A stretch of DNA of 64,000 nt from Bathynomus jamesi (lineage: Eukaryota > Arthropoda > Malacostraca > Isopoda > Cirolanidae), in contig JAJOZX010000090.1 in the NCBI GenBank assembly GCA_023014485.1, positions 349,501 through 413,500 on the forward strand, given 5' to 3'. Of this stretch, positions 32,936 through 43,851 are shown in pieces. Positions within the stretch are counted from its first letter, which is position 1; every line of letters begins with the position of its first letter. Both the position numbers and the translations under genes were made by a program. The notes under the pieces were generated by a model. That model ran no database searches, had not been told where the DNA came from, and was given only the letters and a program-made list of their open reading frames with translations.

Positions 32936-34640
32936 GTTAGGCTTTATCTGCTTTCGTCAAGTAGATGATGATGAGGGTTTGAGACTGATTGAGTTCATGG
33001 AAGATAATTTTTACGACAGATGGTTACCGAACCAACGCGCGGTGACAATATTTTAGACGTGGTGATGACGAACGACGAAAATATAGTCGAAGGTTTGGAA
33101 GTAGGTGGGAGTTTAGGACGTAGTGATCACCAAATTATTAGGTTTAAGCTATTAATAGAAAACAGTAAGGATAGTAACGTAATAGAAGTCCCTGATTTTC
33201 GTAGGGCTAATTTTGATAGTTTTGCAGATAGGATGAGAGTAGTGGACTGGGATAATATTTTATGGGTAATGACGCAAATTGGATCTTTTCTGTTTCATGT
33301 ACTGTTTCCGATTTTGTTGAAAATAAGATATTTAATGTAGATTTTTACGCATATTTAAAAAAATGTAAGTCTTATTTTTGGAGAAATGAGCGGTTCAAAA
33401 GTTAGGTTAGGTTAGGTCAACTGAATGCCCGGTTACGTCAACTGAATGCCAGGTTAGGCTAATTGAATAGCAGGTTAGGTCACTGTATGCCCTTGACGAT
33501 TGGTTAGGTTAAGTTGTGATATTTTCGTTAAAACTAACGACTTAACCTAACCAATCGTCAAGGGCATACAGATGACCTAACCTGCTATTCAATTAACCTA
33601 ACAGGGCATTCAATTAACCTAACAGGGCATTCAATTAACCTAACCAGACAGAAAAATAACGGTCGAAATCTATTCACACAAATACTTAATTGCATAAGCC
33701 AATATTACTAAAGAATACAATAACTCTTGTATTAGTTTTCAGTTGTATTATAGTTTTTGACCTAATAAAAACTTACAATAACAAACATAACCTTTGAACC
33801 GCTTATTTCTCCAAAACAAGACTTGCATTTTTTAAATCAGCGTGAAAATCTACATTAAATATCTTATTTTCAACAAAATCGGAAACAGTACATGAAACGG
33901 AAAAGATCCCGAAAATTTTCATTGGGAGGCGTTAAAAGAAAGTTTTTGAATATCGAAAGGGAGTTTATTCGGCGTAGGCCCAAGCGCGCTAGTAATCATG
34001 GTAGGCCCAAGTGGTGGACTAGGGAAATAGGCGAGTTCATAAACGAGCGTAACAGAGCGTATAGACTTAATAAGCGCAATGGCACGGTAGCTAACTTTAA
34101 TAGATATATCGAGCTTAGACGTCAGGTTAAAAGATCTGTTAGGAATGCTAAGTGTAATTTTGAGATATTTGTAGCTGCGGATAGTAAACATAATCCGAAA
34201 AAGTTTTTTGACTACGTCAATAATTGTAAGTCAATAAAAGATAACATAGGCCCTCTAGTGGATGCTGACGGCGCTTTGGCTTCTGACGTTCAGGCAATGG
34301 CGGGTATTTTTAACAACTTTTTTGCGACAGTTTTTACCGTAGAAGACGTAAATAATGTCCCCGACGTGGACGATATCGTTCCATTTAGTAGCGAGACTAT
34401 TTTGAATGAAATAACTGTTTATGAGGGTGAGATTGCGCATTATATCGATAAGCTAAAAGTCAGCAAGGCTCGAGGCCCTGACGCGCTTTATCCTAAACAT
34501 TTGAAAGATTTGAAAGACGTTATCGTAGGCTCCTTAACAAATATTTTTAATAAGTAGCTGGAAGCGGGGATTATTCCCGAGGACTTCAAATTAGCTAACG
34601 TACGCCCATTTTTAAAAAAGGCGACCGCACAGTAGCTAGC
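32936..34640 (+). pseudogene. CR1/Jockey-like LINE ORF2, split by a Merlin-type MITE
   Basis: The endonuclease C-terminal half reads VDDDEGLRLIEFMEDNF, MVTEPTRGDNILDVVMTNDE and SLGRSDHQIIRF (to about 33240). The MITE 33281-33909 follows. The frame then resumes as NFHWEALKESF and is open for about 200 residues (33960-34557): RPKWWTREIGEFINERNRAY, VKRSVRNAKCNFE, PKKFFDYVN, LKVSKARGPDALYPKHLKDL. It continues to LEAGIIPEDFKLANVRP, the start of the reverse transcriptase, near 34600, and then ends. Removing the MITE and one target copy restores GNDANFHWEALK, apart from one base. Confidence 0.86.
33281..33909. mobile_element. Merlin-type MITE (non-autonomous), ~120-bp TIRs
   Basis: The ends GGATCTTTTCTGTTTCATGT and the complement of GGATCTTTTCCGTTTCATGT pair over about 120 bp. 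Flanks CGCAAATT (33273-33280) and CGAAAATT (33910-33917) form an 8-bp duplication with one change. The inner TIR (GTAGATTTTTACGC...GGAGAAAT) resembles the coding Merlin at 45641. The interior holds TTAGG-containing tandem units (33400-33490) and a perfect-looking palindrome (33473-33592). Confidence 0.85.
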
Positions 34641-34712
34641 AATTAGGCACCAATTTCTTCAGTGATCTACCTACTATACAGAAAGTCAATTGCATAAAGA
34701 TCTTATTTTACT

Positions 34713-35600
34713 GTGCATTTCATCTCTGCTCCTCTTTCTTATCCTTTCATCATGAAATTGTTTTTCTTCAGACTTTCTTTCCTAACAACCTTTTCCCCCC
34801 AACATCTCTTCCAAACATCCGTCAGAAAGTTTCTCGATAAAATCTACCAACCGATTCATAATATTCCAACTGTTGCAAATGACATTCAATATTTTAAATT
34901 TCTTTTTTTATAATTATTTAAGTCCGAAACTACAGACCGACCTATTCATCCTCCTTGCACCATTATATCCTCAAATTGATTTCCAGTTCACATTTACAAA
35001 TTTCCGTTGTGTTAAATCTTACTTTTCTCATAAAGAAAAATTACTCAATGCTCTGATCTCATCCGTTGTCTATTCCTTCAAATGTACTCGCACATTTCCA
35101 GCCGCGCATCACTTCCTCTAAATAGAACCTTCAAAATCTTTAATAAGAGACTGCAGACCATCCCACTGATCCTCCTTTCTTTCAAATTATAAAAACCGTT
35201 AATAGTAATCAACTTGCCAAACGCCACGTTTTAGAATCTTTACACTACAGTATCGTTCTGAACGATTACGTTTCAGCATTTAATCTCGTTATTACATGAT
35301 AATGTTTAAGTTTTTAACTGCTTATATTAATTCTTTTTATAGCTTTTGTATTTCATTATTTTAAAATATCAATATCTATATTAATGCACATAACGATGAC
35401 ATTCTAAGTAAATTTTATTGTCTGATTCCATTTTAATCTTCCTATTTTAAGATGTTTTAATTTTTTAATTTTTTTTTTTTTTTTTTAAGCATTTATTTTT
35501 ATTTTTTTAAGCAAAGTATAAATTTTTAACATTGTATAAAATAAAATTTTTATAGCACTGAAGATGGAAATGCATTTCCGAAACGTCTACTTGTACCTAG
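34713..35600 (+). pseudogene. Penelope-like element, C-terminal remnant
   Basis: Decayed plus-strand coding reads YPQIDFQFTFTNFRCVKSYF, then LISSVVYSFKCTRTF. This is the region between reverse transcriptase and GIY-YIG nuclease in Penelope-like elements (relatives have SSVVYKFTC). Later, about 35215-35290, RHVLESLHYSIVLNDYVSAF matches the C-terminal block LLESLYI...LND.SAF. A hammerhead-like motif at 35554 follows, as at the other PLE in this window. The left junction with the LINE is near 34640-34710. Confidence 0.75.
35554..35592 (+). ncRNA. hammerhead-like motif at PLE 3' end
   Basis: CUGAAGA, U, helix II GGAAAU/AUUUCC, GAAA, loopless helix III ACGU, cleavage triplet GUC. Helix II is a perfect 6-bp stem. 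Helix I is weak (AGCA against UACU has a mismatch). Confidence 0.55.
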
Positions 35601-35861
35601 CACATTTTCTAAGTAAGAATGTTATAATATGCCGGTTTTCCTGTTCATCCTTAAGTTGCGCTTCCCTAAAAACAAACCTCTGAATGAAGTCGTATACGAG
35701 TATGTACAATGTACATATTTATCCAGTCAAAATGTGTGATAAATCATAGAGAATTGTTTCAGTTAAATCTGAATAAGACATTCTTTGGGAACCTAAAATC
35801 CAAGTTTCAGCGGTGGCAAGGGTAGAACAACATATCTGAGTTGAATTTTCATATATATACA

Positions 35862-35952
35862 TGATGCAAACCCACAAGGAAAAGGAAAATGTTCCTTTTC
35901 CTTGTGGGTTTGCATCATTCATTCATTTCATGTGTTTAATTGTGAAATTCAA

Positions 35953-36019
<67 letters not shown>

Positions 36020-36020
36020 A
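35862..36020. repeat. palindrome, PLE-type end, then (TA)n
   Basis: The perfect inverted repeat CATGATGCAAACCCACAAGG and so on is centred near 35889. The right arm continues ATTTCATGTGTTTAATTGTG, matching the outer parts of the palindromes at 15535 and 24045. A broken (TA)n tract runs 35957-36020. No hammerhead core is present in this copy. Confidence 0.8.
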
Positions 36021-36725
36021 ACACAAAATCAGATAGCGATAAATGAAGCAAAAAGAGTAGCGGGACAGGTACTAAGGACGTTCAAAAGAAAGGACAGGAC
36101 AGTAATGATTCCGTTGCTAAAAACACTGATTATACCAAAACTTGAATACTGCTCAGTTTTGACGTCCCCATATAAAAAGGAAGAAACTAATAAACTAGAA
36201 GAAACTCGGAGGCATTTCACAGTAAAGATTGATGGCTGCAAAGAACTCAACTACTGGGAAAGACTACGTAAACTAACTCTGTACTCCCTGGAAAGAAGAG
36301 AGAGGTACATCATAATCTACATATAGAAAATGATCGAAAAACTGGTACCAAACCTCAAACTAAACCCAATTATCAACCAAACAACGCTTAAAAATAGGAA
36401 AGGCAAAATGTGTAGTGTTCCCAAATTAAAGGCCAGACAAGGGACTTGAACGCTGAAAGAAAATAGCTTGGTTGTCAGGGGGCCGAGACTTTTTAACCAG
36501 CTTCTAAAGGACCTCAGAGACGTTACAGGGGTCAAAGTTGAAGTCTTCAAGGGAAGACTAGATGCCTGGCTCAGGACGGTACCAGATGAGCCGGGTGTAC
36601 CTGGCTATGTACGGTGGAGAGCGCAAGAAAGCAATTCGCTTCTCCACCAAGCCAGACCTAGAGGCGGGGCCACCAGCTTGACCTTCGTGTGAAGAGAGAC
36701 CAACGCGCGCAACAGCAACGAGGTT
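36021..36725 (+). pseudogene. 5'-truncated LINE copy (C-terminal tail)
   Basis: Same family as 12470-13860. It begins inside the C-terminal domain right after (TA)n with QIAINEAKRVAGQVLRTFKR, then VMIPLLKTLIIPKLEYCSVL. It ends in RGPRLFNQLLKDLRDVTGVK and YVRWRAQESNSLLHQARPRG to a stop near 36690. A 7-bp loss near 36447 shifts the frame. It terminates in AACGAGGTT. Confidence 0.9.
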
Positions 36726-36730
36726 ATATA

Positions 36731-36951
36731 TATGTTGTCCATAAAGCCATGCATCATCGGAAAATACATTTATTTTGTTTATTTAATTATTCAGTTTTAT
36801 TTATTTATTCGAAATGATTCTCACCAATCATAAAACATGTTTGTAAACGAAAAAGCAGGTTTCTTTGAATGTTCAACATATTTGGCCTGATGAAGACAAA
36901 TAAATAGACATTACTTATGTTCCTATGATGCGTGACTTTATGGACACCGTG
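36731..36951. mobile_element. Tc1/mariner-type MITE, 221 bp
   Basis: Left TATGTTGTCCATAAAGCCAT and the complement of the right end, CACGGTGTCCATAAAGTCAC, match over about 30 bp and are flanked by TA. There is no coding sequence. It follows the LINE tail directly. Confidence 0.75.
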
Positions 36952-36981
36952 TATATAGATATATATAAAAAATTTAATGTA

Positions 36982-37430
36982 CAGGGTGTCTCAGAAGTCG
37001 CATACTATAGGCTTTATTCAGATTTACGAGGTTTACGACTCTCTCAGAAGTCGCATACCATAGGCTTTATTCAGATTTACGAGGTTTACGAGTCGAAATA
37101 GTTTATAAGTGATGTTTAATTATAATATATATTCGATAATGTTCTAATAATAAAATTAATAGTAGGTACAATTAATCAAAAAGCAATCTTAAAATAATTA
37201 AATTGAATAAAGCTATATTAGCCAATGGTGCGCGACTTCTGAGACCCATTTGCTAATATAGCTTTATTCAATTTAATTATTTTAAGATAGCTTTTGCTTT
37301 TTGATTAATTGTACATACTATTAGTTTTATTATTCGAACATTATCGAACATATATTGTAATTAAACATCACTTATAAACCATTTCGACTCGTAAACCTCG
37401 TAAATCTGAATAAAGCCTATTATGCCAATG
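36982..37430. repeat. Tc1/mariner-type MITE in a large palindrome
   Basis: An end CAGGGTGTCTCAGAAGTCGC at 36982 and its complement GCGACTTCTGAGACCC at about 37232-37247 delimit a MITE. Its left end has a 53-bp direct duplication. A further arm at 37254-37425 is the inverted copy of 37055-37222, giving about 170-bp arms. The whole could form a long hairpin. Confidence 0.8.
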
Positions 37431-37800
37431 TACGTGTTTTAATAAGATGGTTGTTTGTAGGTGTACCTGCGTTCGGTGTTAATGGGTACAAAAGAGCATT
37501 ATTGAACGGCATGTACTTTTTAGAGGGAGGGAGTGAGGGGTAGAAACCACTAGGCCATATATATATATATATAATATATATAAATTTTTTCTTATTATAA
37601 ATATTACTGTTACACCATTACTCTCTCTCTCGTTCTCACTCACAAGTAAGGGGAAACGCTGTAGAAGGGTTCGACGCACACTTTGAAAATCAAAATCGTT
37701 TCATTTTCGTTATCTATAATTTCCAATAGACTAAATGGATTTTGACAATACAACTGAAAACTCGACGACGCCTTAAGGCTTAGTACCTTTTCTAATCAAA
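37431..37800. other. unassigned DNA
   Basis: No gene was recognised. It includes a short (TA)n near 37557-37580. Confidence 0.4.
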
Positions 37801-38236
37801 CTATAAAGTTTTTATTGAGTTATTTCTATTCGATTGAAGTTCATCTGCAGTTTTCGCTATCTTCGCATCAGTTTTTTGTACGTTACCCTGAACTAATTTA
37901 ACACGATCTTTTAATTTACTAGGGGAATTCAAAGAACTATTAAGTTCAATTCCCTTTAAATTATCTTCAACACTCGAAAGATTTTTGTTAATAAGCGTAA
38001 GATCTTTTTACACAGCTACATTAATTTTTTTAATCACGTTATTTTCAATTTTATAATTAAATTCTTTCATCAGATTTTTTAAAAATTTCTATCTTTAACT
38101 CCTGAAACTTATCATCAATATATAGCTTTCAAGTACAAAATTTACAAACATTATTCCTGTTTATGTGCTCGTCTAAACGTATATCACGAGTAAAGTGGAA
38201 CCGGCATTATGCACATGTATCCTGTGCAAACACCAT
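37801..38236 (-). pseudogene. decayed ORF: Cys/His motif plus coiled coil (possible LINE ORF1)
   Basis: From an ATG at 38236 the minus strand reads MVFAQDTCA, a stop, then CRFHFTRDIRLDEHINRNNV followed by CKFC. Two paired Cys sets and His residues suggest a small zinc-binding motif. Beyond a stop and a frame change come DDKFQELKIEIFKKSDERI and then LINKNLSSVEDNLKGIEL and VQKTDAKIAKTADELQSN, with heptad-like spacing, to a TAG at 37801. A zinc motif followed by a coiled coil is typical of some LINE ORF1 proteins (inference). No reverse transcriptase lies downstream. Confidence 0.4.
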
Positions 38237-39757
38237 TTTAACAAAAAATTAAAACGTAAAATATTTATCACACAAGATTTTACAACTTGAAAATATGAAA
38301 CACAAATATGGCTGAATAAAAATTTATATGTTACTGCAGAAAATCTTAAACAAATCCCCAAATAGCTTTCAAAATATATAGAATAAAGTAAAAGCTCTGA
38401 CTAGCACGTCATTTTAGTAGGGCTGAGTGAGAGAGAGAGAGAGAGAGAGAGAATTCATGAAAAGAACTGCAGGAAACTATTCGAAACTTTTCCCCACTTT
38501 GTATACTGTACTGAGAATTAATTATTGATCGGAGAACTCTTTTGCAATAATATAGTTTATTAAACCAAATAATAATTTGTTTACGATTAAAATCTCATTT
38601 AGAAAAATTAAAAAGAAATAGAAAAGAAATTATATTTTGTTGCCAAAGTTCGAGAAATGTTCATGGAACAAACGGTGAAAGCTTAAATGGAAAAGGTGAC
38701 TCTAAATTCCAAATAAAGAAGTTATTTTTTATTTGTAAGAGAAATCTAAATATAAATTATGGGAAAGCAGCATCGGAATTTCCTGCAGAGAAAGTTTTTT
38801 TTTTAACCATAAAAATAGAAAGGAATAGAAGGCGCATTTAAAAGTAGTTATTTTATAACCCACATTATAATTCTATATAGGAACCCGTTTAAATGTGATT
38901 ATGGAAGTAAACAATGGCGCCTGAAAGCAAAATTAGATGCCGATAATAATATTGGCAAAGTATATGCCTTTAAAACCTTTATTATTATTATTATTCTTTT
39001 TCGTAAATTCTTTAAATGTACAGTTGCGGAAAAAAGTTTGCCAGAAAATTAAAATAAAAAATTCCTTATACATGTCTTCACTTTTTAGGAGTGGCTACCA
39101 AATACACTAGTTTCCCCAGACGCTCTTTTCCAAATAAATAATTAAATAAAAATAAAAATAGTCAAAGCAGTTGTTAGAATTTATTTTAAAATATCCCTTG
39201 GGCTGTATTAGCGAAATAAACCTCCAAACGTGTATAGTTTTCTGAATAAATAAAGCAATTGTTTATATGTTTGCTTTTATTAATAAAAAATATAATTCAT
39301 AGGCTATAAGGTGATGCTTTGGTCCTCAATATATTCACTGTTTTACACCACACCCTACTAAGCAAGGCCAGTTATCAGTGCGGAATACTTGTTGAAGCTA
39401 TGGGTACAGTTAAACCTTTTAATGGAAAGGAAATTTTTAGTATAAACGCGGAATTTTTTTTATTTTCATAAAGGTGAATTAGTTCCACTGTTGTTATACG
39501 GATCTAAAGTAATGCGTACACTATCTAAATTTTACACTTTCGGCCTCAGATTTCAGGTATCGGTATCAGTCTTTGAAACGTGGAAAACTTTAGCAACAGT
39601 TGTTCTTATCAATTGTGTCTATACATTTGTTTCAGTGAACTGCGGTACTACGATATTTCCAACATTTTCATAAAGCCCATGATGATATTAGATCAAGGAA
39701 ACTAAACTGATTATGTTTGCAGCTATTATATAAGTATATGAGCCACGATCGCTCAAT
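38237..39757. other. unassigned AT-rich DNA
   Basis: It has a (GA)n tract at about 38425-38451 and an ATT tract near 38983. I see no gene, repeat family or inverted ends. Confidence 0.45.
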
Positions 39758-40168
39758 TCACTCACCATTTCTCAAATTTCTGAAATAATTTTCAGCAGTG
39801 AATCGTCTATTGGCTTCGTTTGCTGAAAAGTCAAAATTCTTGACTAGCTTTGGTCCTGTCTTAACTATTACAGAAAGAGTTGTGTGGATCAGTATCTTCG
39901 GTCTCTTGGAAGGATCAGAAATTACTAAGCCATCATCTTTCGCTTTGTGACTTACGAGTATGTATATGGAACCGTCTTCCTCTGTCTCGGCGGGCGTTAA
40001 CGAGGCCTCGACAACATTCTCTGGAATCAGACTCTGCGTAGCAAGTTTTATCAGATATTTCTGCAGTGATCTTTTCAGCTTTGTTTTTTCAGATTCTTCC
40101 GTCTCCTTTTTCTTTCTTTCTACCGCTCCGAATTCGTATTGCTCTATTTCTGTGCCTATCACTGCTCA
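39758..40168 (-). CDS. unrecognised open frame, 134+ residues
   Basis: The frame is open from just after a TGA (40166-40168) to a stop at 39758. There is no ATG at the front; the first possible start is a GTG, so it is more likely an exon or a fragment than a complete gene. The front is Lys/Glu-rich (KKKETEESEKTKLKRSLQKY). The rest mixes charged and hydrophobic residues (IYILVSHKAKDDG, TLSVIVKTGPKLVKNFDF) without a motif I know. A splice acceptor-like GCAG lies at the 5' edge. It is one of the few open stretches not attributable to a mobile element. Confidence 0.35.
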
Positions 40169-40320
40169 ATGTTGCAGTGGAAGCTGAGTTTAAGAAAGTA
40201 CTTGAGAGTCAGTGGCAGTTGATATCCGGTTTGATTGAGCAGCAGAAAGTAAAAGTCACTTTGTAGCGAAACAGACTGAAAACAAAGAAAGTTACAGAAA
40301 GTAATCGAAGACTAACTAGA

Positions 40321-40607
40321 CAGGGGTTTCCTAAACTGGTCTGCAGTGGTATCTCCAAACAGAATTCCAAATATTACTACACTATATTTATATCCTTTTT
40401 TGTTATATTTATATGCTTTTTAGTTTTTACTGTAAAAGTTCATTCTTGTGGCGATAAATAATACAGTCATACACTAATTTCCGCAATTTGTATTTTTTCT
40501 TTTATATTCGAAAGTTGAGCAAATTAGCACTATGGAGAAGATGGGGATCGGCAGAAGTTACCATGGTTAGAAAGGGGTCAGTGACCGCAAAAGATTGGGA
40601 AACCCTG
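40321..40607. mobile_element. hAT-type MITE, 287 bp
   Basis: Ends CAGGGGTTTCCTAAACTGGT and the complement of CAGGGTTTCCCAATC are hAT-like. AACTAGA(C) occurs at 40314-40321 and 40608-40615, a target duplication that overlaps the terminal C by one base. It is non-coding. Confidence 0.82.
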
Positions 40608-40615
40608 AACTAGAC

Positions 40616-41878
40616 TGAAGAAAAACACGAAAATTTACACAAAAATCATTCTAAACGAAAACTACGACTTGAGGGAAGAATTCTTGTGATATAAAAAAAA
40701 ATTTGCTGACCACTGTAGGGGAGGGGGGGGTCCCACAGCCGTAATTTACTCCTCCGCGTAGACTGTAACGGTAGCAGTATCCGTACCAATTTAGATGCGG
40801 ATATTCGTTCCCGTTTAAGTGTCTTCTTGTAGTATGACAGTTTAAAGTTAACCACTTATCCCTCTATAGCCTACTGTTCTTGAACAACTAATTTTAGGCA
40901 TTTTATGTTAACTGAGCGTGATTCTTCCTTTCTTTTGTTGTAAGCGACACTTCATCACACGTTGGTGGTACAAGGAAATGTGCAATCAGCGGCTTGATTG
41001 TCAATCATGGTTTCTCGAGCTATTGCTAATGAGTTTTACGCAAGGAAGGCAGAAAGGAAGTCTTATTATTTTTCTGATTATGTTTTCTCCTCTATTGCAT
41101 ACCCTTATTTTTAGGTGAGCGTTTAGTTTTACCTAAAAAGCAGTTTCATATATGCAAACTTATCCAATTTGATAAGCATTAATAGTTTAGCAATTGTATT
41201 TAAAAGACATATCCATTAGGAATAATAAAATTTAATATAATTTAAAATTAATAGATGACATTAATTTAAATAATCTGATTTACCGGTTATACTATCAAAT
41301 ACAATAAATCGTAGATTTTCCCTTCTTATGAAAATAAGTCAACGTAAAGGAAAAGCAAAACGTAAGATAAGTATCAAAATAATAAGATTTATATTGGGAG
41401 AATGCAAAGTTAATGAAAGGGGAAAGTAGCTTACCTTCAATCCTTTACTTACACGCAGCGTCTGATGATTGGTTTTAAAGATTGCAAACCATTCAAGCTT
41501 CAAATTTAGGGGCCAATGAAGGGTTTAAAAAAGTTTCTTCAAGGAGTAAATTCACGATCCATGCACACCAATAAAGGGTTTCCATTCATGCATGAAATAA
41601 GTATATCAAAAAGAAACAAAATAAGCAATAGCCTTATATGCAAATCTCTTTGATTAAAACTGAATAAAATCACATATGGATTTCTCATCTGACTTTCTAA
41701 TAAAGTACCAAATTCGAGTCTCAATCATTGTCGTTGTTATTAGAAATGTTCTCTCAGAGATTATGTTTAAATTAAAAATATTTTGGCATGCAAATTAGCT
41801 CTCTCATCAAGGAAATATCTGACGCCATAAATTATCTTCTTTTAACCATTAAAGTTACCCAACATCTACATATATGTA
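40616..41878. other. unassigned DNA
   Basis: No gene or mobile element was recognised in about 1.26 kb of mostly AT-rich sequence. Confidence 0.45.
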
Positions 41879-42401
41879 CCCCGATTTTCGCAAAAGTTGT
41901 TCCTCAGACTCATTACGAATAGCGAAATTGCGAATAACGAATCATTCTTTCCCATATAAATACATGTTTTCGGGGGATGCGTTCCGGTGGCCATTTTTCA
42001 GAAGGTAAGATGTTTGGATACGTTCCCATACGATACATAAAAGCAAGTATAAAACAAGATACAGACCTGTATTAGCATAGCAAGTTATGAATAACATCAA
42101 TAAAATAATAAACATACTTGTACTGTACTTTTATTTCCTCAAACCACCCTCGACCTGGACTGAAAGTTTCACCACCACTGCTCTCACCTTCACCAACGAC
42201 TTTCTTCCTCCTCTCGCCACAAAGACCGTGCCTTTTCTTGAATAATGGCCTGCGATACGGGCATGCTGCAGTGCGTTTGGTAGCAGGCGGAATTGCGAAT
42301 TATTTTTTCCCTTATCTGGCCTTGCAAATAGCGGAATTTGGTGTCAAAAAATATATTACGTATAAGCGAAGCTACGAATATCGAAGCTATGAATGACGGG
42401 G
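41879..42401. mobile_element. pogo/Tigger-like MITE, 523 bp
   Basis: Ends CCCCGATTTTCGCAAAAG and the complement of CCCCGTCATTCATAGC lie between TA pairs (41877-41878 and 42402-42403). The inside includes CGGGGGATGCGTTCCGG, typical of Tigger-type ends, and repeated GCGAA/GAATA strings. It is non-coding. Confidence 0.65.
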
Positions 42402-42704
42402 TATACCTGCATATATATATATATATACAGTATATATAGGTACTAGTTGACCCTCACACTATTATAGGGTTACCATACGTCCGGTTTTTCCCGGACATGT
42501 CCGGGAAATTTGAATAATTATAACATTGATTTTTGAGGCCATAACATTTGTTCTTATTTATAGATACTCAATGTAGAAGACATGTAGTACGCAGTATATA
42601 TAACACATTAATACAACGTGAGTTGATAGATACTGATACAGATACACCCCCCCCTTCTCCGGAGTGTCCTCTTTTTTGAAAGTTCAAATATGGTAACCCT
42701 ACAC

Positions 42705-43851
42705 CAGTGCCCTTCAACCTTTTTATGCCTACCGGCCACTTTTACTATTTTTATGTGAGATAAATTAGCCAACCGCCCACCAAAATTAAAAATCCAACAA
42801 ACATATATTAAAAATTATGTATGGTACATTATATATATTATATAATAAAACATTATGCATTTACCTTTAATTTAGTGAGATCCTTGTGCTTGATGCTTGG
42901 AAACTAAATTCCGAATGTTTGGCTCGAATTTAGTGAGGAACAAACGAATGTCCCCTCTTTCAGGGATTTTTAAAGCATTCCTGTTTTTGGTAAGAATGTG
43001 ATTCACAGCACTAAAACCTGATTCAACTAGGTACGAAGTAGGAAAAGCGATCAGTAATTTAAAAATCTTTTTCCACATATTGGGATATACATTTGACATC
43101 TTTTTATTTTGCCAAAGCTGCATATAACCACCGTTATTGAAATTTCCCTTGCTTTCCTCATCATGTCTGATTTCTAATAGCTCCTCTTGACATGTTACAT
43201 CAGCTTCAGTAACATTTGCAGTAAACGGGTTTACCATCCAATCATATACTTCCATGGTTAAAACATCACTGAATCGAGTTTCAAAATCCGTTTCAAGTTT
43301 ATTGAGATGATCAATAAACCTTTGTGTATCAATTGTTGTTATGTCATCCTTAATAGATAACAATTCTGGAAACTGGTGAACTTCCCTTTTTGAAAGATTG
43401 TGACTGAATAAATCCAGCTTTTCAATGAATAATGAGATAACTTTTTGGCAGTTCATGAGTGTCATATTGGCTCCTTGAAGCTGCAAATTACAATCATTGC
43501 ATTTCTTAAATATTCCTGCCAAATAACAAGCATCATTTTTTATCATTTTTAACTTTTGGCTAAGATCAACTTCATTTTGGTCTTCTAGAAACTGCACTAC
43601 GCTCTCATATAGTTCAACAAAACGAGTTAAACATGCACCCTTCGAGAGCCATCGGACCTCTGTGTGTAATAATAACCTAACAAATTGTTCATCATTGTCA
43701 TGGCACAACTGACGAAACATTCGATCATTTTTTGCATACAATATTGTAAATTTTGTTCAATTTTACAAGAATTTTATAAATTTTCTTGCCGCCCACCTAA
43801 AAGCTCAAATCGCCCACTAGTGGGCGATATCGCCCAGGTTGAAGACCGCTG
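42705..43851 (-). mobile_element. hAT element, truncated coding copy, 1,147 bp
   Basis: Ends CAGTGCCCTTCAACCT and the complement of CAGCGGTCTTCAACCT are hAT-like. The 8-bp CCCTACAC flanks it exactly (42697-42704 and 43852-43859). A short palindrome CGCCCACTAGTGGGCG lies near the right end. It is internally deleted but has kept a continuous C-terminal frame. Confidence 0.95.
42872..43741 (-). CDS. hAT transposase C-terminal half (FAM200/SCAND3-like), open
   Basis: One uninterrupted 289-residue frame, with no stop or shift. It contains LLLHTEVRWLSKGACLTRF, the block around the conserved hAT Trp. A central region resembling FAM200, ZBED5 or SCAND3 proteins follows. The hATC dimerisation region reads LLIAFPTSYLVESGFSAVNH and ILTKNRNALK. 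The N-terminal BED finger and the first catalytic Asp residues are missing, so it cannot transpose alone. It could still dimerise with a full-length transposase (inference). The intact frame implies a fairly recent insertion. Confidence 0.85.
   Translation of the reverse strand: MYAKNDRMFRQLCHDNDEQFVRLLLHTEVRWLSKGACLTRFVELYESVVQFLEDQNEVDLSQKLKMIKNDACYLAGIFKKCNDCNLQLQGANMTLMNCQKVISLFIEKLDLFSHNLSKREVHQFPELLSIKDDITTIDTQRFIDHLNKLETDFETRFSDVLTMEVYDWMVNPFTANVTEADVTCQEELLEIRHDEESKGNFNNGGYMQLWQNKKMSNVYPNMWKKIFKLLIAFPTSYLVESGFSAVNHILTKNRNALKIPERGDIRLFLTKFEPNIRNLVSKHQAQGSH

Noticed and set aside
36889..36920. CTGATGAAGAC in the MITE as a hammerhead core
   Set aside because: No GAAA strand or closing helices follow.
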